A DNA stretch of 23,859 bases from Pseudomonadota bacterium (lineage in GTDB: Bacteria > Pseudomonadota > Gammaproteobacteria > Halothiobacillales > Halothiobacillaceae), in the NCBI GenBank assembly GCA_021795795.1, contig JAJYPA010000074.1, positions 1 to 23,859 on the forward strand, given 5' to 3'. The stretch's first letter is position 1, and the number at the start of each line of letters is the position of its first letter. The position numbers and the translations under genes were made by a program. This document shows, piece by piece, positions 15,153 through 21,273 of this stretch. The notes beneath the pieces are model-generated. The model did not search any database. It was not told where the DNA came from and worked only from the letters and a program-made list of their open reading frames with translations.

Positions 15153-15174
15153 CTTACGGCCATTCTCAGATTGC
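15017..15174. other. candidate replication origin: GCAATCTG iteron cluster
   Basis: GCAATCTG or its inverse CAGATTGC occurs exactly at 15017-15024(+), 15028-15035(-), 15037-15044(+), 15044-15051(+), 15089-15096(-) and 15167-15174(-). A 7/8 copy lies at 15121-15128(+) and a GCAATC fragment at 15055-15060. The first two form a perfect 8-bp inverted repeat with a 3-base gap. An AT-rich patch (about 15057-15088) lies between the dense block and the distal copies. Clustered iterons plus an AT-rich unwinding patch next to the primase-helicase gene is the classic layout of a phage or plasmid origin. I see no DnaA box. An operator array is the alternative. Confidence 0.65.
15090..15127. repeat. 38-bp imperfect palindrome built on two iterons
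   Basis: The arms 15090-15105 and 15112-15127 match at 14 of 16 positions around a 6-base loop (GCGCCG). The outer 7 bp of each arm are the AGATTGC/GCAATCT iteron core. The structure could extrude as a cruciform or fold as a hairpin on single-stranded DNA, for example as a primase start site. Confidence 0.7.
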
Positions 15175-15183
15175 ACACGGAGT

Positions 15184-15222
15184 CCCTGTATTACATACAG
15201 GGGGTAATAACTTACCCCTGTA
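15184..15222 (+). promoter_or_regulatory. two mutually exclusive hairpins upstream of the RuvC-like gene
   Basis: Hairpin A pairs CCCTGTA (15184-15190) with TACAGGG (15196-15202). Hairpin B pairs TACAGGGG plus TAA (15196-15207, one bulged G) with TTACCCCTGTA (15212-15222), 11 bp around the loop TAAC. Both use 15196-15202, so only one can form at a time, as in attenuators or RNA switches. No T-run follows, so B is not an intrinsic terminator. The segment 15175-15286 otherwise holds no gene. Confidence 0.6.
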
Positions 15223-15286
15223 GATGTAAGACCTCTTTCCCGCCAACCGCAAGTGGTCAAAACCGAATTTTGAAAGGATGACTGAA

Positions 15287-15751
15287 ATGCAAAAAATACT
15301 CCTCGCCCTCGATCTGGGCACCCACACCGGATGGGCGCTACGCCATCTGGATGGCAGCATCACCAGTGGCACCGAGCATTTCAAACCGCAACGTTTCGAA
15401 GGCGGCGGCATGCGCTATTTGAGATTCCGCCGCTGGCTCACCGAGATCAAACAGGCGGCTGGCGACATTGATGCCGTTTATTTCGAGGAAGTAAGGCGTC
15501 ACGCAGGCGTCGACGCCGCACACGCCTACGGCGGATTCCTGGCCACCTTGACCGCCTGGTGCGAGCACCACAACATTCCGTATCAGGGTGTGCCGGTCGG
15601 CACGATCAAAAAGCACGCCACCGGCAAAGGCAATGCCGGCAAGGATGAGGTGATCGCAGCCATGCGAGCCAAGGGCCATCCGGTGACGGATGACAACGAA
15701 GCTGATGCACTGGCCTTGCTGCATTGGGCAGTCGACTCCATGGAGGTTTGA
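15287..15751 (+). CDS. RuvC-like Holliday-junction resolvase
   Basis: A 154-residue RNase H-fold endonuclease. It begins ILLALDLGTHTGWAL (D9), continues with AVYFEEVRRH (E67/E68) and ends with VTDDNEADALALLHWAV (D135/D136, D140), the four-acidic pattern of RuvC-type crossover junction endonucleases found in phages. It resolves branched recombination or replication intermediates before packaging. I prefer ATG 15287 over 15278, because AAAGGA is properly spaced only for the former. The gene lies downstream of the candidate origin and the alternative hairpins, which may control it. Confidence 0.9.
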   Translation: MQKILLALDLGTHTGWALRHLDGSITSGTEHFKPQRFEGGGMRYLRFRRWLTEIKQAAGDIDAVYFEEVRRHAGVDAAHAYGGFLATLTAWCEHHNIPYQGVPVGTIKKHATGKGNAGKDEVIAAMRAKGHPVTDDNEADALALLHWAVDSMEV

Positions 15752-15752
15752 T

Positions 15753-15956
15753 ATGAAAATTCCTCCAGCTCGCTATCCATCGCCATTGGGCCGCATGCAG
15801 CCCAACCCTGCTGACCTTGATGCCATCAAAGAAGTAGGCTGGCGCGAGCAGCATATCCTGGTGGTGAATGAGGCGGACGAACGTCTGGATTTCGTTGAGC
15901 GGGAATTCGTGCGGCGGATCGGTGAACGGCTGTACGGGAGGAAACGCCATGACTGA
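15753..15956 (+). CDS. small phage protein, 67 aa
   Basis: A short protein starting MKIPPARYPSPLGRMQPNPA, with a helix WREQHILVVNEADERLDFVE and a basic end (RRIGERLYGRKRHD). GGAGG directly precedes ATG 15753, which excludes the longer frame that starts inside the resolvase gene. It overlaps the next gene by 8 bp. Proteins of this size and composition commonly sit between a RuvC-like resolvase and a DUF6362-like regulator in proteobacterial phages; function unknown. Confidence 0.75.
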   Translation: MKIPPARYPSPLGRMQPNPADLDAIKEVGWREQHILVVNEADERLDFVEREFVRRIGERLYGRKRHD

Positions 15957-16344
15957 CTGGACACCAGATATCGTCGCAGCAAGGTTTGCCGAAGCAGCAG
16001 AAACAGCAAGACGCTTGCCACCTGCAAAGGTGCAGGGTTATTTCAACGTCTGGCCAACCCTGTTGCGTATGGCGCCAGAACAGAAGCCAAACGATGACGA
16101 ACGGCATTTCCCGCCCACACCGGCAGCGGTTGAAAGGATGCTGGAGGCAATGCGCTGGATGCAGATGCTCGATGTCGATTCGCGCCACATCGTCTGGATG
16201 CGGGCAGATCACTTCGAGTGGTCACAGATCGCCAAACGTGCGGGCAGCACCGTCCGTACTGTTCAGCGCAGACGGAACATGGCCTTGTCGCAGCTTACCG
16301 AAAACCTGAACGAAATGCGTGTAGTTGCGGCAAGTTGCAAATAG
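15949..16344 (+). CDS. DUF6362-like HTH protein, possible late-gene regulator
   Basis: A 131-residue protein. The N-terminal half contains ARFAEAAETARRLPPAKVQG, and PTPAAVERMLEAMRWMQMLD follows. The C-terminal half ends in a helix-turn-helix, RHIVWMRADHFEWSQIAKRA then GSTVRTVQRRRNMALSQLTE, resembling a sigma-region-4/DUF6362 motif. The start ATG 15949 has GGGAGG at 15936-15941. Its position as the last early gene, before a terminator and the packaging genes, is where phages keep late-transcription activators or antiterminators such as Q. That role is inferred from position and fold. Confidence 0.8.
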   Translation: MTDWTPDIVAARFAEAAETARRLPPAKVQGYFNVWPTLLRMAPEQKPNDDERHFPPTPAAVERMLEAMRWMQMLDVDSRHIVWMRADHFEWSQIAKRAGSTVRTVQRRRNMALSQLTENLNEMRVVAASCK

Positions 16345-16474
16345 ATGCGAAGCCATGCAGACAATCGAGTATTAGTGCGGGTTTCAAGCCATTTTCAGGG
16401 TGTCGCATTTCAGGCATTTTTTGTGTATATTTCTGCCATGGTCGAAGATTAAGCGACCACCTCCAACCCGCGCC

Positions 16475-16499
16475 AACCGCCCCCTTCGGGCGGTTTTTT
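16475..16499 (+). terminator. intrinsic terminator closing the early operon
   Basis: AACCGCCC (16475-16482) pairs with GGGCGGTT (16488-16495), followed by T residues to 16499. The rest of the gap 16345-16593 holds no gene; an AT-rich tract with TATATT near 16427 could contribute to a promoter, but I cannot place a -35 box. Confidence 0.9.
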
Positions 16500-16593
16500 A
16501 CGCCCATTAAAAAACTCAATCCAGTCACATTGAGCTCTCCAGGCCGGACATTCGAAAATGTCAGCCTCGATCGTCAGAATAAGGAACGTCCCC

Positions 16594-17853
16594 ATGATTG
16601 AGCATCGGGTTCATATTGAGCAGTGGCCATTATCAAGATTGATCGAATACGCGCGCAACCCGCGCAAGAACGATCACGCCATTGATGCCGTAGCGGCGGC
16701 CATCCGTGAATTCGGATTTCGTGTTCCCATCCTGGCCAAACGCGATGGTACCATCATCGACGGCCATTTGAGATTCAAGGCTGCCCGCAAACTTGGGATC
16801 GAAACGGTTCCCATCTTGCTCGGCGACGACATGACCGAAACCCAGATCAAGGCGTTCCGGCTGAGTGTCAACAAGCTTGCGGAGTTGGCCAACTGGGACG
16901 ATGAACTGTTGGGGCTGGAACTCTCCGAATTACAGGATGCCGGTTTCGATCTGGAATTGACCGGCTTTACCGAAGACGAATGGGCGACACTCATCGCCGG
17001 AGAAGAAACCAGCAAGGATGGTCTCACCGATGAGGATGAGATTCCGGAAGTGCCTGAAACCCCCATTTCGCAGCCGGGCTATCTCTGGCTGATGGGCGAG
17101 CACAAACTGCTGTGCGGCGATGCCACGAAGGCCGACGACTACAAAACCCTTCTGGGCGACGAACTGGTGGACATGACTTTCACCGATCCGCCCTACAACG
17201 TAAACTACGCCAACACGGCCAAGGACAAACTGCGCGGCAAGCATCGCCCGATCCTGAACGACAACCTGGGCGAGAATTTCCATGCTTTCCTCGAGGCGGC
17301 GTGCCGGAACATCCTGGCGGTGACGAAAGGCGCGGTCTACATCGCGATGAGTTCATCCGAACTCGACACCCTGCAGTCGGCCTTCCGGTCAGCGGGCGGC
17401 AAATGGTCCACCTTCATCATCTGGGCCAAGAACACGTTTACGCTGGGTCGTGCCGATTACCAGCGTCAATATGAACCGATTTTGTATGGCTGGCGGGATG
17501 GCATTGACCACTACTGGTGCGGTGCCCGCGACCAGGGCGACGTCTGGCAGATCAAGAAACCGCACAAGAACGACCTTCACCCCACCATGAAGCCGGTCGA
17601 ACTAGTGGAACGCGCGATTCGCAACAGTAGCAAAACACGTGATCTGGTACTCGACCCCTTCGGCGGATCTGGCACCACCCTGATCGCCTGCGAGAAATCC
17701 GGGCGGCGGGCGCGGCTCATCGAACTCGATCCGAAGTATGTGGATGTGATCGTGCGCCGCTGGCAGGAATTCACGGGTCAGGAAGCGGAACGCGCCAGTG
17801 ATGGCGCGAAGTTCGTGGATTCGGAAAAGCTTGATAAACCGACGATTTTGTAA
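16594..17853 (+). CDS. ParB-domain/DNA methyltransferase fusion (beta-class, N6-adenine or N4-cytosine)
   Basis: A 419-residue protein. Residues 1-100 form a ParB/Srx-like domain (LIEYARNPRKNDHAIDAVAA, then VPILAKRDGTIIDGHLRFKA, with the GHLR motif at 57-60). The methyltransferase domain follows, with catalytic DPPY (198-201) and the AdoMet-binding DPFGGSG (354-360) after it; this order defines the beta class. HPTMKPVELVERAI precedes the AdoMet loop as usual. Phages use such enzymes to protect their DNA from host restriction or for packaging control. No restriction endonuclease partner is adjacent. I use ATG 16594 (AAGGAA seven bases upstream) rather than 16558. Its last 76 bp overlap the convergent DUF3489 gene. 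Confidence 0.93.
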   Translation: MIEHRVHIEQWPLSRLIEYARNPRKNDHAIDAVAAAIREFGFRVPILAKRDGTIIDGHLRFKAARKLGIETVPILLGDDMTETQIKAFRLSVNKLAELANWDDELLGLELSELQDAGFDLELTGFTEDEWATLIAGEETSKDGLTDEDEIPEVPETPISQPGYLWLMGEHKLLCGDATKADDYKTLLGDELVDMTFTDPPYNVNYANTAKDKLRGKHRPILNDNLGENFHAFLEAACRNILAVTKGAVYIAMSSSELDTLQSAFRSAGGKWSTFIIWAKNTFTLGRADYQRQYEPILYGWRDGIDHYWCGARDQGDVWQIKKPHKNDLHPTMKPVELVERAIRNSSKTRDLVLDPFGGSGTTLIACEKSGRRARLIELDPKYVDVIVRRWQEFTGQEAERASDGAKFVDSEKLDKPTIL

Positions 17854-18314
17854 ACGCGCTCGCCACCTTCGGATTTTTCGGAGGTGATAGCAAGTCCCAT
17901 TTTCTTCTTGAATGCACCGGCGAAGGTGCCGCGCACGGTGTGAGCCCGCCAGCCGGTGACGTCCATGATCTGAGTGATCGTTGCACCCTCAGATCGCTTG
18001 AGCATCGCGATCACCTTGGACTGCTTGCTGTTGTCGCGGGTGTGCAGTTTGGCCTGTTCGATGACCGTATTGATCGCCTTGGCGCTGATCGGCGCCTTGC
18101 GCGGCACACCCAGCGCTTCGTAACCCTCGGCGGTAACGAACCAGTCGTCATTCATGGGTGTGATCAGGGCGCGATTGAACATGCCGTCCAGCACCTTCTT
18201 GCGGGCACCTCCCCTGATGTTGTCGGGGAACCAGGTGATCTTGCCGTCGGTGTGGTGGTGGGCATGGGCCAGGATGGTATGTTGGGCTGGGGTGAGTTGG
18301 ATTTTTGTGATCAT
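17778..18314 (-). CDS. DUF3489 domain-containing protein
   Basis: A 178-residue protein. The N-terminal part ITKIQLTPAQHTILAHAHHH, then WFPDNIRGGARKKVLDGMFN, is a winged-helix-like region. The C-terminal DUF3489 domain is unmistakable: SKQSKVIAMLKRSEGATITQ, IMDVTGWRAHTVRGTFAGAF and GERVYKIV. Such proteins, often encoded near DUF2924/recombinase cassettes, are presumed DNA-binding regulators. AGGAG (18321-18325) sits six bases before ATG 18314, so this start is firm although the frame is open further upstream. The last about 20 residues after YKIV are encoded by sequence antisense to the methyltransferase gene and look like run-on, as if the native 3' end was lost. Confidence 0.88.
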   Translation of the reverse strand: MITKIQLTPAQHTILAHAHHHTDGKITWFPDNIRGGARKKVLDGMFNRALITPMNDDWFVTAEGYEALGVPRKAPISAKAINTVIEQAKLHTRDNSKQSKVIAMLKRSEGATITQIMDVTGWRAHTVRGTFAGAFKKKMGLAITSEKSEGGERVYKIVGLSSFSESTNFAPSLARSAS

Positions 18315-18330
18315 GATGAACTCCTGATGG

Positions 18331-18440
18331 TTATACGTGGTGGATTTGCTTGGCGCGCTCGAATCCGACCCAGTCCCCTTTATCGTTGAGGCCGCGTGAG
18401 GGAGTTCGTCGATCGTGAATTGCTGTGTGGTGTAGGTCAT
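18331..18440 (-). pseudogene. possible frameshifted small gene upstream of DUF3489
   Basis: From ATG 18438-18440 the first 16 codons read MTYTTQQFTIDELPHA. In the next frame the sequence continues GLNDKGDWVGFERAKQIHHV and stops at TAA 18331-18333, just before the DUF3489 ribosome-binding site. One extra base in the GCGG tract near 18390 would join them into a single 36-residue protein. The protein-like composition of both halves suggests a recently broken small gene, a sequencing error, or programmed frameshifting. Confidence 0.4.
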
Positions 18441-18468
18441 TTGTTGCTCTTGTGTGGTGGTGGATGAC

Positions 18469-18489
18469 GACCCTATGAACGCTTCATTT
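18469..18489. repeat. 21-bp motif shared with 1099-1119
   Basis: GACCCTATGAACGCTTCATTT here and GACCTTATGAACGCTTCGTTT at 1099-1119 match at 19 of 21 bases, in the same orientation and each near a recombinase-cassette-type gene. The two sites lie about 17 kb apart. The gap 18315-18530 contains only this motif, the broken small gene and a GTG-initiated extension of the HNH frame that I do not favour. Confidence 0.6.
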
Positions 18490-18530
18490 CCGAAGACAAT
18501 CAAGTGGTTTCTGCAGAGTTTTTGATCGTC

Positions 18531-18974
18531 ATGGTCACTCGCGCTCCGACCCCGTGCCGTTACCCGGGATGCCCGGCATTGATCTTATCGCCTGGATATT
18601 GCGACAGGCATCTGCGATCGATCCGCAAGCAGCAGGATGATCGTCGAGGATCGGCAGCAAGTCGTGGATATGATTCCCGATGGCGCCGTGCGCGCGCTTT
18701 GTACTTGAGCCTACATCCGCTGTGTGCGGCATGCCAGCGCCATGACAGGACGGTCGCCGCCTCGGTCGTCGATCACATCAAACCGCACAAGGGGAACCGA
18801 GAACTGTTTTGGGACGAACATAACTGGCAGGGGCTGTGCAAGCCCTGCCACGATGTTAAAACCGCGCGCGAGGACGGCGGGTTTGGCAATTCGAAACCGG
18901 TAGGGCGGTCAAATCCTTGCAACCTCGCCGCGCGGGACCGCGCGCTTAACCAGATTTTTGCGCGTGCAAAATGA
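18531..18974 (+). CDS. HNH endonuclease (terminase-associated)
   Basis: A 147-residue HNH nuclease. An N-terminal zinc pattern (CRYPGCP, YCDRHL) precedes the domain. The HNH core reads HPLCAACQRHDRTVAASVVD, HIKPHKGNRELFWDEHNWQG and LCKPCHDVKT, with two CxxC zinc knuckles and the catalytic VVDHIKP histidine. In HK97-like phages the HNH protein next to the terminase genes is needed for cos cleavage, and its position just upstream of the P27-type small terminase fits. I chose ATG 18531; a GTG at 18504 would lengthen it by nine residues without a ribosome-binding site. Confidence 0.92.
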   Translation: MVTRAPTPCRYPGCPALILSPGYCDRHLRSIRKQQDDRRGSAASRGYDSRWRRARALYLSLHPLCAACQRHDRTVAASVVDHIKPHKGNRELFWDEHNWQGLCKPCHDVKTAREDGGFGNSKPVGRSNPCNLAARDRALNQIFARAK

Positions 18975-19035
18975 AAAACTTTTTTTGGTGACTTTTGCCA
19001 TGCAAGCCCCACCGTTTCTGGATTTTTGGCATTTT

Positions 19036-19062
19036 TTGACACCACGAAATTGAACCGATAAT
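19036..19062 (+). promoter_or_regulatory. candidate promoter for the packaging/head operon
   Basis: TTGACA (19036-19041) and GATAAT (19057-19062) are near-consensus but only 15 bp apart, which is short. They lie in the 128-bp AT-rich gap 18975-19102 between the HNH and small terminase genes, the place where HK97-type phages usually keep cos. Confidence 0.4.
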
Positions 19063-19102
19063 TGCGCAATCTGATGCTCGGTCATCACGATGGAGGAATG
19101 AC

Positions 19103-19567
19103 ATGGCCGGACGCAAACCGCTGCCTGTCGCTGTGAAGAAGATCAAGGGAACCCTGCAAAAATGTCGCACCAACGATCATGAGCCCAAACCTGTCGGCAC
19201 CTTGGGCGAGCCTCCTGAGTACATGTCCGACAACGCTAAAGAAGCGTGGCGCTATGCCGTCCAACATGCCCCTCCAGGTCTGTTGTCGGCATTGGACGCC
19301 GCCGTGCTGGAGCGTTGGGCCAATTGCGCCGGAATGTATCGTGAGGCACTGACCAAGATCAACCGATCTGGCGTATCGGGCATGCTGATCAAAACCCCCA
19401 GCGGTATCCTGCGGCGTTCGCCGCTGATGGACGTGATCCGGGATCTCGCGCTGGAAATGAAAGGCTATGAGGCCGAGATGGGTTTTACACCGGCCTCCCG
19501 TTCACGGGTGCAGATGGCCCAGGATGCGCAGCATGCCGACGATCCGTGGGCGGACATTGCCGGCTGA
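19103..19567 (+). CDS. phage terminase small subunit, P27 family
   Basis: A 154-residue DNA-packaging protein that recognises the packaging site and loads the large terminase. The family hallmarks are visible: MAGRKPLPVAVKKIKGTLQK at the start, LGEPPEYMSDNAKEAWRYAV, LSALDAAVLERWANCAGMYR, and the C-terminal block GFTPASRSRVQMAQDAQHAD ending DDPWADIAG. GGAGG (19092-19096) precedes ATG 19103. Its stop overlaps the large-subunit start (TGATG). Confidence 0.93.
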   Translation: MAGRKPLPVAVKKIKGTLQKCRTNDHEPKPVGTLGEPPEYMSDNAKEAWRYAVQHAPPGLLSALDAAVLERWANCAGMYREALTKINRSGVSGMLIKTPSGILRRSPLMDVIRDLALEMKGYEAEMGFTPASRSRVQMAQDAQHADDPWADIAG

Positions 19568-21273
19568 TGGCAACGCAATACGCCATCATCGCCCGTCACT
19601 ACGCCGAAGCCGTGGTCACAGGAGAGATTGCGGCCTGCCGCTGGGTGCATCTCGCCTGCCAGCGTCAGATCGACGATCTGGCAAGATTCAAGGGCAAAGC
19701 AAGCCCGTATCGCTTCAATCCCAGGCTCACGGATGGCAAGGGCCGCCGTTTCTATCCCGCCGACAATCTGTGTGCCTTCATCGAGCGTTTGCCGCATGTC
19801 AAGGGACCACTGGTCGGGACGACCATCAAGCTGGAGCCTTGGCAGGTGTTCATCCTCACCACGGTGTTCGGCTGGGTGAAACCGGATGGCAAGAGGCGTT
19901 TCCGCCGTTCCTACATCGAGGTGCCTCGCGGCAACGCTAAGTCGACACTCTCGTCTGCTCTGGCGCTGTACATGCTGGCGGCCGATGGCGAGGGCGGCGC
20001 CGAGGTCTATTCACTGGCCACCACCCGCGACCAGGCGCGCATCGTCTTTGGCGATGCCCAGATGATGGCGCGACGCTCGACAGGGTTTCGCAGCCGGTTC
20101 GGTGTGTCGGTCGGCGCACACAATATTCATGTACTGACTTCTGGCTCCAAGTTCGAGGCCTTATCCGCCGAGGGCTCGACGCTCGATGGGTTGAATATTC
20201 ATTTCGGCTGCGTGGATGAACTGCACGCGCACAAAACGCGCACGGTCTATGACGTGGTAGAAACCGCCACTGGCAAGCGCGACAACTCGCTCCTGTGGGT
20301 GATCACCACCGCAGGCAGCAACCGCTCCGGCATCTGCTATGAGGCACGCACTTTCGTGACCAAGTTGATGGAACGGTTGTTCGAGGACGACTCCCAGTTC
20401 GGCATCATCTATGGGCTGGATGACGGGGACGACTGGACGAGTGAAACCGCGCTCATCAAGGCCAACCCGAACTGGGGCATCTCGGTGCGGCCGGAAGTAT
20501 TGCTGCCGCTGCAGGCGAAAGCCATGCAACTGCCTTCGGCCATCAACAACTTCAAGACCAAGCACCTGAACGAATGGGTGAGCGCGGATTCATCCTGGAT
20601 GGACATGCGGGATTGGGATGCCTGCGCGAACAGCACGATTCCACTTGAGCAGTTCGAAGGCGGCCGCTGCTTCATCGGAATCGACCTGGCGAGCAAGGTG
20701 GACATGGCAGCCAAGGCCCGGATCTTCGAACGCGACGGCAAGCTGTATGTGTTTCTGGACTATTACCTGCCGGAATCCGCGATCGAGGACGGACGCAACA
20801 GCCAGTATTCGGGCTGGGCAAAACAGGGGCGGCTCACGGTGACGCCGGGGAATGTCACCGACTTCGATCAAATCGAAGCGGAATTGCTGGCAGACGCGAG
20901 CCGGTTCGAGGTGGCGGAAGTGCCGTTCGACCCCTTCCAGGCGACCCAGTTATCGAGTCATCTCATCGCGCAGGGACTACCGATGGTGGAGATGCGGCCG
21001 ACGGTGCTCAACTTCTCGGAACCGATGAAGCATCTGGAAGCGCTGGTGCTGCAAAAACGCCTGGTGCATGACGGCGATCCGGTACTGGCCTGGATGATCT
21101 CCAACGTGGTCTGCCATCGGGATGCGAAGGACAACATTTACCCGCGCAAAGAGCGCGAGGAGAACAAGATCGACGGCGTGGTGGCATTGATCATGGCATT
21201 GGGGCGACAGATGGTACACAACAACGCATCGACAACGGTGATCGACACCGATTACCGCATCATGGTGATCTGA
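19567..21273 (+). CDS. phage terminase large subunit
   Basis: A 568-residue packaging motor of the Terminase_1/HK97 type. The N-terminal ATPase has Walker A-like PRGNAKST (120-127), Walker B FGCVDELH with the catalytic acid pair (217-218), and the coupling motif ITTAG (246-250). The C-terminal RNase H-fold nuclease starts at CFIGIDLASKVDMAA with Asp373, followed by VPFDPFQATQL and further acidic residues (KIDGVVALIMALG). It cuts concatemeric DNA and translocates it into proheads through the portal. I start at ATG 19567, overlapping the small-subunit stop; a GTG further upstream has no support. Confidence 0.95.
   Translation: MATQYAIIARHYAEAVVTGEIAACRWVHLACQRQIDDLARFKGKASPYRFNPRLTDGKGRRFYPADNLCAFIERLPHVKGPLVGTTIKLEPWQVFILTTVFGWVKPDGKRRFRRSYIEVPRGNAKSTLSSALALYMLAADGEGGAEVYSLATTRDQARIVFGDAQMMARRSTGFRSRFGVSVGAHNIHVLTSGSKFEALSAEGSTLDGLNIHFGCVDELHAHKTRTVYDVVETATGKRDNSLLWVITTAGSNRSGICYEARTFVTKLMERLFEDDSQFGIIYGLDDGDDWTSETALIKANPNWGISVRPEVLLPLQAKAMQLPSAINNFKTKHLNEWVSADSSWMDMRDWDACANSTIPLEQFEGGRCFIGIDLASKVDMAAKARIFERDGKLYVFLDYYLPESAIEDGRNSQYSGWAKQGRLTVTPGNVTDFDQIEAELLADASRFEVAEVPFDPFQATQLSSHLIAQGLPMVEMRPTVLNFSEPMKHLEALVLQKRLVHDGDPVLAWMISNVVCHRDAKDNIYPRKEREENKIDGVVALIMALGRQMVHNNASTTVIDTDYRIMVI

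Noticed and set aside
15017..15174. Short CRISPR-like array
   Set aside because: The repeats are 8 bp, occur in both orientations and are irregularly spaced; no spacers of uniform length and no cas operon beyond a lone Cas4-like nuclease of phage type.
15196..15222. Intrinsic terminator at the strong 11-bp hairpin
   Set aside because: No T-run follows; the downstream bases are mixed (GATGTAAGACC).
15032..15223. Plus-strand frame of 63 codons through the repeats and hairpins
   Set aside because: No ribosome-binding site; its sequence is explained by the iterons and hairpins. The frame from 14991 has far better start signals.
17778..18503. Full 241-codon frame as the DUF3489 protein
   Set aside because: The AGGAG-preceded ATG at 18314 is a much better start, and the upstream portion is better explained as a broken small gene.
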